This document shows, in pieces, positions 24,302-41,112 of a stretch of DNA of 64,000 bases. Numbering within the stretch: position 1 is the first letter of the stretch; each line of letters begins with the position of its first letter. The notes under the pieces were generated by a model, which was given only the letters and a program-made list of their open reading frames with translations, was not told where the DNA came from and ran no database searches. The translations under genes were made by a program, and so were the position numbers. Origin of the DNA: Pogonophryne albipinna (lineage: Eukaryota > Chordata > Actinopteri > Perciformes > Artedidraconidae); contig CM053260.1 in assembly GCA_028583405.1 (NCBI GenBank), positions 14,778,660 to 14,842,659 on the forward strand. The letters are read 5' to 3'.

Positions 24302-26083
24302 TTCATACAGAACGCTGAGAGGAAGCAGCCTCCTGCTCAGTCTCTTTGCAGTTTCTAATGTCTCCATATTGACACCAACACCTACCACAGTGCTGGACGT
24401 CATAACCAAACTATGCACCATATGTGGTGTGTGCATGCAAATGAAAGACAAACAGGGAATCAAATACGCTTATCATGTGTTTGTATGTTTATGATGATCA
24501 AATTGCAGTTACGGTCGGAGGCATTATGGGTAAGTGTAGACATTTTTTCCAGTTCTCTTAAAAAAAAAAGAAGCCATTTGGGATTAAATCAAGATATTTC
24601 AGTGGTATTGTAGCAATCAGTGGATTCCCTTGAGGAAGTGAGGCAAATTGTCATGTGCTTTTCACTTTTCATTTTGTCTAAGGACCTTGCAAGAGTAGAA
24701 GTGCACAAAATATGTTTAGTCTGTGTTATCTTTGCTTTATTTCCTTCCAAATTGCACCACTGCACTTTGGTCAACTGAATCATTTCAGACCTTGGAGAAT
24801 TACTATTTGACGCTCTGCTGCAGCTGCTTAAACCCTTACAGGCGGACTAGCGAATCAGCCGCCCCTGAATTTAAAGTCACAGCTAGATTCAGGTAGTCCT
24901 GCTTATAGCCGTCTTTAATCTTGCTGTACAAATCATATTTCTTTTCATATCAGCAGTGCCTTATTTTTTGGTTCTATTTGATGTTTCCCTTTTCCAAATG
25001 CATGTTTAGCTGAATGTTACAATTCCCCTGAGTTGATGGTTATTTAGACCACTGGTTGACCCTTGATGACTTATGACAGCAGCTCGGTGCATTTCCCCTC
25101 TTGGCATACAGGATGTGGAGCCAGCCCTTGTTTAGGGCATAAGAGAGGTCAGCAGTCTGACCCTTCCCTCGACTTCATTACAAACCTCACTTTAGAAGTC
25201 TGACAGAAACTGTCTTAGGACCTTTTGAAACTAATTTGCTGTGTGAATATTAAATTAAAACAGATACACACTTGGTTAACCTGCAATTTTGTTAATTTGC
25301 AAGGGTTTATGTTAGCTAAATGGTAACTTGATGCCCGCAAGCAAGATTTTCTCTGCTGGTTTATTTGAATTTGAAACCCCTTTCATATACTGCTCCTCAT
25401 TTTCTAAGAGACATTTCATTATTATTGAAGATGCATTCTATATTTGATAATGTTTTATTTTCAAATTAATGTGTAATTTTATTGTGTAGGCATGTGTGAG
25501 ATGTTTCTCCCATTAAATATATTTTTACGAGGTTGAGAACCTGTTTCTCCCCATCAGCTGAAATCTGCTTCTTGACAATGTGGCATTTGGAGAGAGAGGA
25601 ACGTGTTTCAGGCAGCATCTACTCAAAATGGCGAATGCTGCAAAACTAATGGTGGACATGTTCTGCTCCTGTATTGTATAGTAAGTGTAAGCTCTGCAGT
25701 TTCCTTGCTGCTGTGTGGTACTGTGTTGGTGTTATATAGCCAGCTGCAGACAGTGATGACAAAACACTGAAAAACCAAGGTCAGAGCTGTCTCATTACCT
25801 AAACCACTTCATCTTCCAGAAAACACTTTATCTGATTAATATTACAGTGCAGAAATGCTAAAGCGTATCATTTCCCGCCACTGATGTCAGCGAGGTTGGG
25901 TAGCGAGTCGTTATAAGAAGGTGAACTGTGAGTCAACGTGCAGACACTAGATGACAATATCGATGATAGTGGTTTTGCACCAAAATGATGAAGATGGATT
26001 TAAGTGTGTGCATTCGACGAAAGCAAATATTCCCATATTGTTTTCTCAAAAATGCAGTCTTGTAGGAAATTGCCATATTTTCC

Positions 26084-26084
<1 letters not shown>

Positions 26085-26116
<32 letters not shown>
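26085..26116. repeat. (TA)n microsatellite
   Basis: Sixteen TA units. Confidence 0.95.
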
Positions 26117-26120
<4 letters not shown>

Positions 26121-26462
26121 CATATACTGGCAGAACTGTTTTGGAATCTAAAGTTAAAGAGAGATTTTAGAGGATAAAACATGTTTTTATGTGGATAATC
26201 TCCTTCATCCCTGCATGGAGCATGTATTGGACTTGGCAAAAAATGTGTTTTGAATGAACACATTTTTACACAGCAATTAATACTATGCCTTTATAATAAA
26301 AATGTAATTATTTTAATTATATTCTCTTTTAATTATTCCCCATTTAAATTGTGAATGCTGTTAATTAATGATGTGTGTTTTTATGTGACTATGTTGATTA
26401 TTCTATGCTGCTGGGGCCAGGTGGAAACAAGATCATTCAAGACACTCTTTGGTCATGATTGC

Positions 26463-26760
26463 TCAAGTTTCAAGGCTTTTATTGTCATGTGTGCATCTAC
26501 AGTGTAGTTATGACAATGAACATCTTAGGTCCGGCTCCTCCAACAGTCCAACACAATAAACAGATAAAATAGTACAAGTAAATACAACAAAATAGAATAT
26601 AATAGAAACGGAATAAAATAGAAACTGCAGAATAGTCTATATACAGTAATTGGAGTATTGATATATATGAGTTGCAAACAGATTAATGTTATGTATGTTC
26701 TTTCAGAAGATCAGGTGTTTAACAGTCTTATGGGCTGTGGGATGAAATTGCAAATGTACA
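26463..26760 (-). mobile_element. Non-LTR retrotransposon 3' fragment, minus orientation
   Basis: Minus strand ends ...CATGACAATAAAAGCCTTGA (26470-26490), a LINE-type tail. Upstream TTTCATCCCACAGCCCATAA resembles the C-terminal coding end of the family seen at 7265. The 26761-28318 stretch shows nothing recognisable. Confidence 0.5.
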
Positions 26761-28318
26761 TATAAATTCAAGCATATATCAAATTGTTGTTGCAAAACAA
26801 GTTCCCGCTGAGCAGCTAATGTATGGGCAACACCTAGGAACAGGAGTGAAACAAGCAGCCAGGGGCTCAGACTGGATTTAAATCCATATGATCAATGATG
26901 GATGGAAGCCTCTCAATGTATTGAAATGAGACAGCAGGAGACAGCAATGAGGGAAGAAGCAACTGAGAGATGGTTACCAGAGGAGAACCGCCTGGAGTCC
27001 TACTTGATGCAGCTACTTGTTCTACACCATTAGCAGCTCATGGTTATGGATGGGAAACAGGGATCTTTCCTTCCTGATAACCTCACTTCCCCTCTGTCTT
27101 TAGGGCTATACTGTGCCAGTATTTAACCATTTGCCCCCAAAAATAGAAACCAGAGCAGTATGTGCAAGTTCAGATTTGATCATTTCGTTAAGAAAAAGAA
27201 ATGTACACACACCTGCTGCTAATCCTTAAAAAAACTCCTATAATTCCACAAATCGCAATGACAGTAGTGTTTTCTGTGATGATCCAGTTAGTGTGAGGTA
27301 AAGCAAAAACAACAACCAAACATGTATGATACTTTTAACTTGAAGACATCGCTAAAAATAAGTCCATTATTTAAAAACAGACAAGGAGAGTAGGGGATTC
27401 TCAAGGTTCAACTAACCAGGCCTTGCACTTTGCACTAACTTGCAAAGGCGGCTTACTAAATGTAAACATGGCGGCTAAGAACAACGTTAGCACATGATGC
27501 TCCCATCTAAATACTAGGGTCTTCTTCCACGCACAAGGATAGTAGTACATGCACACACACACACTGTATGTTAAACATTGTTTTAATAATCTTTGTGATT
27601 TCTTTGTACTCCTGGGTATGTAAAGCATAGAGCCCCGATCTCCTCTCTTTCATGTCTGCCCCTTCCTTTGTAACCAGCTTCTCATTACCTCTGTTCTCCT
27701 GTCTGCTTTCTTTTCTCTCTATTTCCCCCTATTACTCTTGCTTCCTCTATCTGTCAGATACCCCCAGATTCCCTGCAGACTTCCCAAACTAACAGTGCTT
27801 CACATCGACCCTTTCCTAATGGAGGGAAACTGTCAAAGCTACTTTTCTCGCAGCCAGCAGACAAAAGGGATACACAGAGCAGAATGAATCCATCTAGATC
27901 CTGCTATAGGGGATTCACTCCGAATTACTTTGGGTAGCCCTCATTTCTGTGTTTAATCACAGAGCAGACTCATTTGCCTTTCGTTTTTAGTTTATTTTAG
28001 GACACTGCTCTAGGTATGGGGCTGGCTCAAGGGGAAAAGCCGTAGCCAAGTCAGCTCATTGTATTGCACTACTCCTGAGCTGATCAAATTATGTGTACTT
28101 TCAGTACAATTAGAGTGTAACTTAATGTCATAAGCTGCTAGACACAGGGAACACTGGGCCTCATGTAAGAAGCACTCATACAAAGAGAGTGGTGGCACGA
28201 AGGAGAGATCTATTCACCTTTTCTCTTCTACTTTTTCTTTAAGGTTTGAAACAAATTCAGTGGTCAAGACCTTTCATACAGTCGTGTTTCCACAGAAGGG
28301 GTACACATTAATTTGACG

Positions 28319-29220
28319 TAAAGGGCCCATGTCATGGCCATTTCTACTGATCATAATTCCATTGTTGAGGTATACTAAAATATTAAATATATAGATTTAT
28401 ACTGTGCAATTTTCCAAACTCACATTGGTTTCTCATACAGCATCTCCGTAAAGTATGTGTATTCACCGGTGTTCACTCTCTGTCCTAAACGGCTTGTTGG
28501 AGCTCCTGCCCCCCCTCCCTGTGAGCCCAGTGTGCTCTGATTGGTCGGGACGTTGAGAGGATCGTTGCTGCGATCTGCTGCGAGGAGCGGACAGGTTTCC
28601 GGGTCGGCGATACAGCGAGAACAAGCGAAACTCATCCTGAGCACACACAAACACTCACAGCCGAAGTAAAAACAATAAGTGTGGCTTGATATTGAGTAAG
28701 AAAAAGGTTTATAACGCTGTGAGCATGGGTCTGCGGAGAGCATTTCTCCGCGATCACAACGTAGTAGTCCGAAAAACGTTTACCCATTTAAACAGTCGTG
28801 GTAGATACCTTGTTTGTTTTAAACATCATAAATAAAAAAACAACAATGAATACTTACAGTTTGTGTACCCGAATCTCCCGCTGGTCCAAACAAAGTAGGA
28901 ACAGCATCGTTCTTCAGTGCCCTACGCTGTACATATCCGGCATGAATCGCTGAAAGGTTTGTGAAGCTTTGCTTCATGAAATGCTGGCAGAGGGTGTGGC
29001 CTCTGGGTATCCCCACGTCAGAGAACCCAGGAAGTAAACAATGGAAAATGAGAAATCTCCAACGAAGCGTTTTGGGGCAGCATAGACTGTGTTAGAGTTT
29101 TACTCGCTACAGGGTTTACTTTGAGGGTTTTTGACTCTGCAGACTGTTTACATGCATAAAAACCTTCATAACACACAAGGGGACGGGTAATAACCGGAAA
29201 AGCATGACACGGGCTCTTTA
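28319..29220. mobile_element. MITE-like element, 902 bp
   Basis: TAAAGGGCCCATGTCATG at the left and CATGACACGGGCTCTTTA at the right are inverted complements with two mismatches. The left TTAA is degraded (GTAA) and the right reads TTTAAA. It ends 13 bp before the next TTAA element. Confidence 0.6.
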
Positions 29221-29233
29221 AAATCATAATGTT

Positions 29234-29939
29234 TTAAAGGGGACCTATCATAAAAAATGCACTTTTGTATGTCTTTTATACATAAATATGTGTCCCCGGT
29301 GTGTCAGGGAAGAAAATAAAACCCTCTCTCTTTTCATCCGTACACAAATCTCTAAACACGGGGCTGCAAAGGAGCTGATCCAGATTTGCGTCCGATATGA
29401 CGTGATATCGGAAATGTAGGCTGGCTTTACACCCACGGCCCTATGTGAAACGTTGCTATCAGAAACAATGCCCGACTGTTTTGGACATGATATGGTTGGT
29501 GCATGTTTACATTAGCATCGCTAACACTCAGAGCTAACCTGTACTGGAGAGCATGTGTGTGAAGAAGCAGGAAATAAAAAAGGAACTCACCTTGTAGTAT
29601 AACCGGCAAGAGAGAAAGCCTTTGAGCTCCATACTGTTTCAGAAATAATCCTTGATAATCCATGATATGGCGTTTCATCACGGCAGTATCTGCCGGTAGA
29701 ATCTCCCGCATGAGCTCAGACCCCTCGTTTTTTTATCAATCTTTATTTTTTTTAAAAAGCTTTATATCCCAAATCAGCACTTTTGAAACAGGAGGTGAAA
29801 TAGAGGGATATGAGGCATGGCTAGAATGGGTGATCTGTTTGCTATTTTGAGCAAAACACTTCATAGACATGTTTTTTATATATTTTCATATATCTGAGAC
29901 CTATGCAAGCCTAAAAATAGCATGATAGGTGCATTTTAA
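29234..29939. mobile_element. TTAA-flanked MITE, copy 2 (706 bp)
   Basis: Starts TTAAAGGGGACCTATCATAA and ends in GATAGGTGCATTTTAA. Same internal blocks in the same order as the copy at 13573, so the two belong to one family, here with a different middle. Confidence 0.8.
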
Positions 29940-30725
29940 TCTGAATTAGGGTTTAAATATATTACAGAAAACTCACTGAAAACATAAAATCAAAATGAAT
30001 TTCGAAAAAAATTAAAGGAAAAAAGATTGTTGTGTTTACCAGATAACGATCATATTTGGTTGCAAATTCACAGAGTGGTTTTATACATTTATATTGGCAT
30101 ATTAGCCTCAACTCGACAGCTGTAACATCATCTGTATCCTTCATATTCTCTCCTCTCTGTGATTGTCAAACCCCCCCTCATCAACGCTCATATTAATGGA
30201 CAACTTTTTGAAGCAATCTTTTACCATTTAACTCAACGTCAAACTATTCCCCCCCTCCAATGTCACAACACTACCCTGCTCTTATGACAAGTTGTCGACA
30301 GCTGTACTCTCATTATTCACCTAATAATTTCACAGCCATTGACTCTGCTTTACTTTTCGTTGTCCCATTTCCATTTGCTTGAGTCTGCTGATCAAATTGT
30401 TTTATTCTTTTGAAACATTTTTGTAAATTAATCTTCTTTACACAAGTAGGGCAACAGTTAGCAATATATGGTAACTTTAGGGATTTGGATTATGCAGGTG
30501 ATGTTACTACTAAACAGCAAATGGTCAGGTATTAGAGGGAAAAAGATTCGCTATGTCATAAGAAAGGTTGACTTAATTTCCTTGGTTATCCTTTGAGAGA
30601 ATACGCTATTGTGAGGTGCACTATGAGCACTTTGAAGAGGCTGCAACACAATACTAATGAAGACAACAATACCGAACATATTGTGTGTCAGTGTCAGCCT
30701 GTACAATGGAAAAAATCGAATTAGT

Positions 30726-30739
30726 GTTTCCATGGCAAC
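30726..30739. promoter_or_regulatory. RFX X-box-like palindrome (intron 1 of synapsin)
   Basis: GTTTCCATGGCAAC matches the bipartite RFX-family X-box (half-sites separated by AT). It lies outside the flanking MITEs. Confidence 0.4.
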
Positions 30740-30945
30740 TATGACCGACGAGCTGGACTGTGTGTGTCTGTGTGAGGCTGTTAGATCTGAGATGAACACC
30801 TTTTTGGGAAGAAGTTATGTAACACTGCCAAACCATTGTTTCAAGTCCCGTTTTCCATTCTAGGTATAGATGTGTGTGTTTGTTAGAAACAAAAGATGCT
30901 GAACGCTGTAAACAAGATGCTGTCCCTCATGACCTGTGATCAATA

Positions 30946-31251
30946 GAGTGCCACAGTGACGCGTCCTAAAACCCGGAAGTAAGTTAGCATTTTACCACTT
31001 CCGGTTCCTTCGACAAAAAACAATGCAATTTCTCCATAGGACTTTGGTAAATAGCTAGAAATAAGGTCTGTGGTTGACACAAATTGAAGAGACAGATCAC
31101 GTTTTGTTCAACCGGATAATATCAACATGTGTACCCTACTTTTATAATTTTCAATAGATTTATGATTTATAGATCCTATGGAGAAATTGCATTGGTTTTT
31201 GTCGAAGGAACCGGAAGGAGTTTACTTTTAGGACGCGTCACTGTGGCACTC
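30946..31251. mobile_element. Palindromic MITE flanked by TA, 306 bp
   Basis: Ends GAGTGCCACAGTGACGCGTC and its exact complement match perfectly for at least 26 bp. Inner arms (CTTCCGGTTCCTTCGAC; TCTCCATAGGA) also pair, giving a long hairpin. TA at 30944-30945 and 31252-31253 suggests a Tc1/mariner-type target. 29940-30943 holds nothing else apart from the X-box at 30726. Confidence 0.85.
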
Positions 31252-32094
31252 TATGTGGTCGAGTTAACAAGCACTTGACACACAACTGTCCATATAACAA
31301 GGAAACAATAACAACATCATGCCCTGTGTGTGACGTCAATGATGCCTCCTCTACTGTAATATTGTGCAGGAAATGTATCAGAAATGTGTGATTAATCAGG
31401 TAGTAAAGCCATGCCTAAAGTCCTGAGGACAGTCATTCATCTTCTGAACCCCATGGGCACAATATACTTCTACAATATTTATTAAGGAATTGAGAAGCTA
31501 TTTCTAAAGAATAATTCATTTTCAGTAGGAGCAGCAACACTTTATCACCATATGTAAATGGTTATCTTATCTTGCCTTCTTTTATGATCTTCCACAAGGG
31601 TGTAGGAAATGGTTCCAGTAGAGACACCATTGGTGTGGATAGACAAGGCTTCGTATAGACTACTTTGATAGAATAGCCCCCCCATAGCTCTTTGCATGGT
31701 GTTTACTTACCCTAAAAAAACAAAAACACCATCAATAAAGAAAATAAAAAGAGCCTCATAAAACACTCAAATTAGAGCTATATTGGCCATTGAACATTTT
31801 AAATTCAGCCGTGTCAGTTTATGATTGTCCTTCCATTTCTGGCAACGCATGTATGTTTTGAGCTTATTGATGTATATACCTTTGAGCTGTAGAGAGATAG
31901 CAACAAAGCAAGATTTTAAGAACCAGTTTAGGAAGTACAAGTTTTGGCATGCGGCTAAGAAATGTAATTAATAATTGTAACATTTATTTGTCCATCTCAG
32001 AGAACAACTACAAGTATAAGGCAAACTGTTTGTATATAGTAACATCACATCAATGCCTCTTTTCTACCACACATTTCTCAATTGAGGATTACCT

Positions 32095-32108
32095 GTTGCC
32101 ATAGCAAC
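32095..32108. promoter_or_regulatory. RFX X-box-like palindrome (intron 1 of synapsin)
   Basis: GTTGCCATAGCAAC differs from the symmetric X-box consensus GTTGCCATGGCAAC at one position. It lies about 200 bp before the solo LTR at 32313 and is not part of it. Confidence 0.45.
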
Positions 32109-32312
32109 GGTGGACTATTTCTGCTGATTGGTCTCCTTTACGGCTCTATTAGGTATCTGTGGGGCTCATGCACAGTAACAGGATCATCACTGGGACAATG
32201 CAGAGGACTCAGAGATGCACCAAACCCAAAACAATGAGCTGAACTAACGGCACGATCAATACAATCATGTTTCTTTGTATTATTGTGCAAAATCATTTTT
32301 TTATTGCAAACC

Positions 32313-32794
32313 TGTTGTGCGTAGACGGCTCTGCTAAAGATTCTTCCCTAGTTTAGGTTTTATGTTTAGATAGGTTCCTGTTTTATTTTGATAGTCTTGA
32401 TAGTCTTTGATAGTCTACCCTCATGTGTCTAAAGTACGTTTCCTGCCTTGTCTGTTTTCCCACGGTTGTGATTGTCTAATTGTCTTCACCTGGTGTTGTC
32501 TGTCTAGTATATATAGTTCTCGTCTTCCCCTGTCTCGTTGCCAGATTGTCTTGTGTGTTCCAAGCCTTCCAGCGTTAAGATCTTTTGTCATTGTCCTTAG
32601 AGTTATCGTCCATAGAGAGTTAGATTAAGTAAGTAGTTTTTTGATAGTATAGGTTAGACAGTTTATTGAGTGTTTGTTTTGTTACTTTATGTATTCAGTG
32701 TGTTGTTACCTGATTACATTAAAACACTTAATTTTGATACTTTGTTTGTCTCTGAATTGTGCATTTAATTCCACGCCTTTGTACAGCCTTAACA
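32313..32794 (+). mobile_element. Solo LTR, 482 bp
   Basis: Starts TGTTGTGCG and ends CCTTAACA, with perfect 5-bp duplication aaacc (32308-32312 and 32795-32799). A TATATATAG box lies near 32508 and ATTAAA near 32698. It shares the GCCAGATTGTCTTGT block, at the same place relative to its TATA box, with the LTR at 9510. Confidence 0.75.
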
Positions 32795-32799
32795 AAACC

Positions 32800-38097
<5,298 letters not shown>

Positions 38098-38105
38098 GTT
38101 GGAAG

Positions 38106-38778
38106 CAGGGTAGGATTTTCACGACGGCCACGACGGCCATGGCCGTCGTGGCCCCTCGGTCTGGCCGTTATGCCCCACAAATAATTGTACGTCCTACGGC
38201 CACCATGGCCTGTGTGCCCCTGATACTGTTAAAATCTCAAAGTTGCTTCAAAAGCGACAGAACAGTGTTTTCTGAACTGCATTATGCTGCGTTCACAACG
38301 GACGTGATGCGAATATTCTCATCGCTCTAACCGCTGGAGTTTCACCGCGGCTGTCAGCTGTTTACTCCTGTCATTCAAACAGAACGCGCTGGAGAGGGGG
38401 CGGGGCTTATTTCCATGTAAATACTGTGGTGGAAACCAACTGCGACAAAATGAACATATTTTACCGTGATTTATTGTAATACACGTTTCAAAATGATGCC
38501 GAAGTAACTAAATACTGATACCGGTTAGTAAAAAACATGAATTAATGCTTTGACAAGTCTGCAGATAAGACGGCAAGCGAGAAACCTTTTAAAATGCGTG
38601 TTTTCTGAATGGATCAATCAGGCTAAACTAACCTGTAGCTGCTCCGTCCACACTCACAACAACGTCCTAAAGACAGAATTAAAGCAGCGATTGTATTCAC
38701 CATGACAGTCTGTGGTTTGTACATGTTTAACTTTTGGCCAGTTTCTGACCAGAGCTGTGAGGAGTTGATTAAAGATAC

Positions 38779-38810
<32 letters not shown>

Positions 38811-39265
38811 CCACACACTGCTGAATGATGTATGTGCAGAGTTTGACCCTTGAAGGCTGTTTCTTCTGCTCTGAAATGGACTATATTTGTTACATATTAA
38901 TAGAATTTTAGATTTTTTGATTTGATTTTGGATTTGTGAATTGGAGAAGTAGTAGATGGAAAACATACCAAACACTAATTATTCAAAGTAAATTATTTTA
39001 TTTTATATATGGTAATACTAAGGAGGCATAGGCCTATATGATGATATCATGTTTGACATTATTGATATTAAAAAAGTGATTTGTTTTCCATGTCATTTGT
39101 GTGTTTTTCTTATAAAAAAGTGAAGTTATTTATTTGCAAGCTCCAAATCCAAATGTTTCCCTCATTGGCCTTTGTGCCCTGGCATGTGGCCTTTGCGCCC
39201 TGAAAAAATGTGTAACACCAAAGGCCAAATGGCCTTGCCCCTAAAATGACGAAATTCCAAGCCTG
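38106..39265. mobile_element. hAT-like element, 1160 bp
   Basis: Left end CAGGGTAGGATTTTC and the complement of the right end, CAGGCTTGGAATTTC, agree loosely. Perfect 8-bp duplication gttggaag at 38098-38105 and 39266-39273. Subterminal GGCC-rich motifs (ACGGCCATGGCC; GGCCAAATGGCCTTG) and an (AC)n tract at 38785-38810 are inside. No transposase found. Confidence 0.88.
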
Positions 39266-39273
39266 GTTGGAAG

Positions 39274-40670
39274 TAATATTTACTACAGTGAAAAGCTTTC
39301 AGTCCGTTTCGTGTACCAGTGTCTGTAACTCAGACAGTGCTTCATCAATGAAGCATGGCACCATCTTATTCCAAAACAAATGCCAGTATACAAATAGGAT
39401 TATAGATAGATAGTATTGTGGACTTTCAATACTCAATTTAAAGAGAATGGAACTTGGAGCCAGAATGGGTAGCAGTGGGAATGCAGTTAGTGGCATTTGC
39501 ATTTTACATTTTGCTGACACTTAAATCTCAGGATCAGATACCTACAATGGCAAATTCCCAAAGAAGGATTTGTTAATATATATTTTATGGGCAGTAAAAC
39601 ATGTTTCAATACATTTATATGTCAAACATTTACTGAAGTAGAGTTGGAAATTATTTTACAATCAATCCACACTACAAAAAGTCCTTTTTAAACAGTAGAA
39701 GTCAGCACGTAGAGTCAGCTTCCAACATTATATGGCCAACCAGCTTTCCACACAGGCCCAAGTTCACATAAAAAAGAAGGGAAATCACAACTCAATGTTC
39801 ACTTGCTTACTTGTCTGCTATGCTTTTGACCATATCACATACGTTTGTGGGACAGTCAAATATAATTGCAATATTACAACGGTCCAGAAGGTCCATTCAA
39901 AATGGAAAGGTCACACGTGTCGCCACTTGATCACACATCCACCCTATACAGGGATACAGGAAATGAAACTACACTGAGATAATGACAGCAATGAATGGCT
40001 GTAAAATCCATTATAAACATCGACTCAGGAAAACCTTTATAGCCTGAAAAAGTGATTTGCAGAAACAGCAGGCAGCGAGTAAGAGAGCAAACATGATTAC
40101 ACTGCCAAGCGCTTACATTTCGCTTGTGTTTGTGATGTTTTATTCAGAGCTATATACTCTTTTACGACTCTGTATGATGTATGAGTTGATATAAGGATCA
40201 TATCCAACGTGTGCTGTCAAGGGATAGAAACAATAACTCATAGCTCTCCTAACACTCGCTCACAGATATTAGCATAAGCATGCAGGCACATGAGTCATGA
40301 CGTCAGAAAGGTTCACATAAAACACAAAAACAGAGGCACGCGACAGTGTTGGGTTGTTGGACGTGTGAATCCAAACCCCAGAGAAAAGCTATGCTGTCTG
40401 TTTAGATCAATTCAGCGCTTTCTATTTAAGGAGAGGATGGAAAACATTTAAATACAAAGACACACAAACAAAAAGGATGTGATCATTATTTAAGGATTAA
40501 TGGAAGATTAATATCAATTTCACGTTTAGCCAATGCACTTAAAATATATTCCTGGCTGACTATAACCCAAACATTTCTTAACACCAAATCTGAACAGTAA
40601 AATAAAAAGCCAGCTAGCACAACCACCCAACTCCCCATCAGTCAACTCCCATAGCCCATCAGTGAAGTCA
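39274..40670. other. Intronic stretch next to synapsin exon 1
   Basis: No transposon ends recognised. Contains the AP-1/CRE pair at 40291. Confidence 0.4.
40291..40305. promoter_or_regulatory. Fused AP-1 and CRE motif in synapsin intron 1
   Basis: TGAGTCA (AP-1) is followed with no gap by TGACGTCA (full CRE), 370 bp downstream of synapsin exon 1. Both are exact consensus matches; the surrounding sequence is not recognisably a transposon. Confidence 0.5.
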
Positions 40671-40675
40671 CTTAC

Positions 40676-41112
40676 CACTCATGCTGCGGCTCATCGATGA
40701 CCAACAGGATCTTGAACTTCTTGGAGAGTGAGGGAGAAGGAGCAGACTGCTCCACAAACCCGGCGGCGGACGCAGCCGTCTGTTTGACCACGTTGGTGAT
40801 GGAGCTGATGGAGCTGAAGGAGCTGAAGAAGCCAGAGGAAGAGGAGGAAGACGGGGCCTGTTGGGGCTGCGGAGCCGCCTGGCTCATACGGCGCTCCTGG
40901 ACAGCAGGGCTGGCTGGAGCCTGGGATGGGGATGGAGATTTGGTAGGAGACAGGGCTGGCACCGCTGCTGGTGGTCCACCTGGCTGGGAAGGGGAGGTGG
41001 CGGTGGGCGGAGGGGGGGCAGGTGGGTCTGCCCTCTGCAGGTCTGACATGTAGCCATTGGGCAGGTTGGACATGAAGCTGCTGTCAGAGAGACGGCGTCG
41101 GAGGAAGTTCAT
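40676..41112 (-). CDS. syn2: Synapsin II, first coding exon (partial gene)
   Basis: Synapsins are neuronal phosphoproteins on the cytoplasmic face of synaptic vesicles that tether vesicles in the reserve pool. The exon gives 145 full codons plus two bases. It opens with [13 protein letters not shown], the conserved domain A with the RRRLSDS kinase site (Ser9). A Pro/Ala/Ser-rich linker typical of domain B follows (about residues 30-125). It ends in [15 protein letters not shown], the start of the ATP-grasp-like domain C. The exon stops inside the Trp codon at a GTAAGT donor (first intron base 40675), as in other synapsins. The start codon has A at -3. Assignment to SYN2 rather than SYN1/SYN3 rests on the N-terminus and on the tamm41 and vgll4 neighbours; which teleost paralogue (a or b) is not decided. 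The remaining exons must lie to the left, beyond this window or unrecognised. Confidence 0.92.

Noticed and set aside
40697..41053. Plus-strand ORF of 118 codons
   Set aside because: Antisense shadow of the GC-rich synapsin exon 1.
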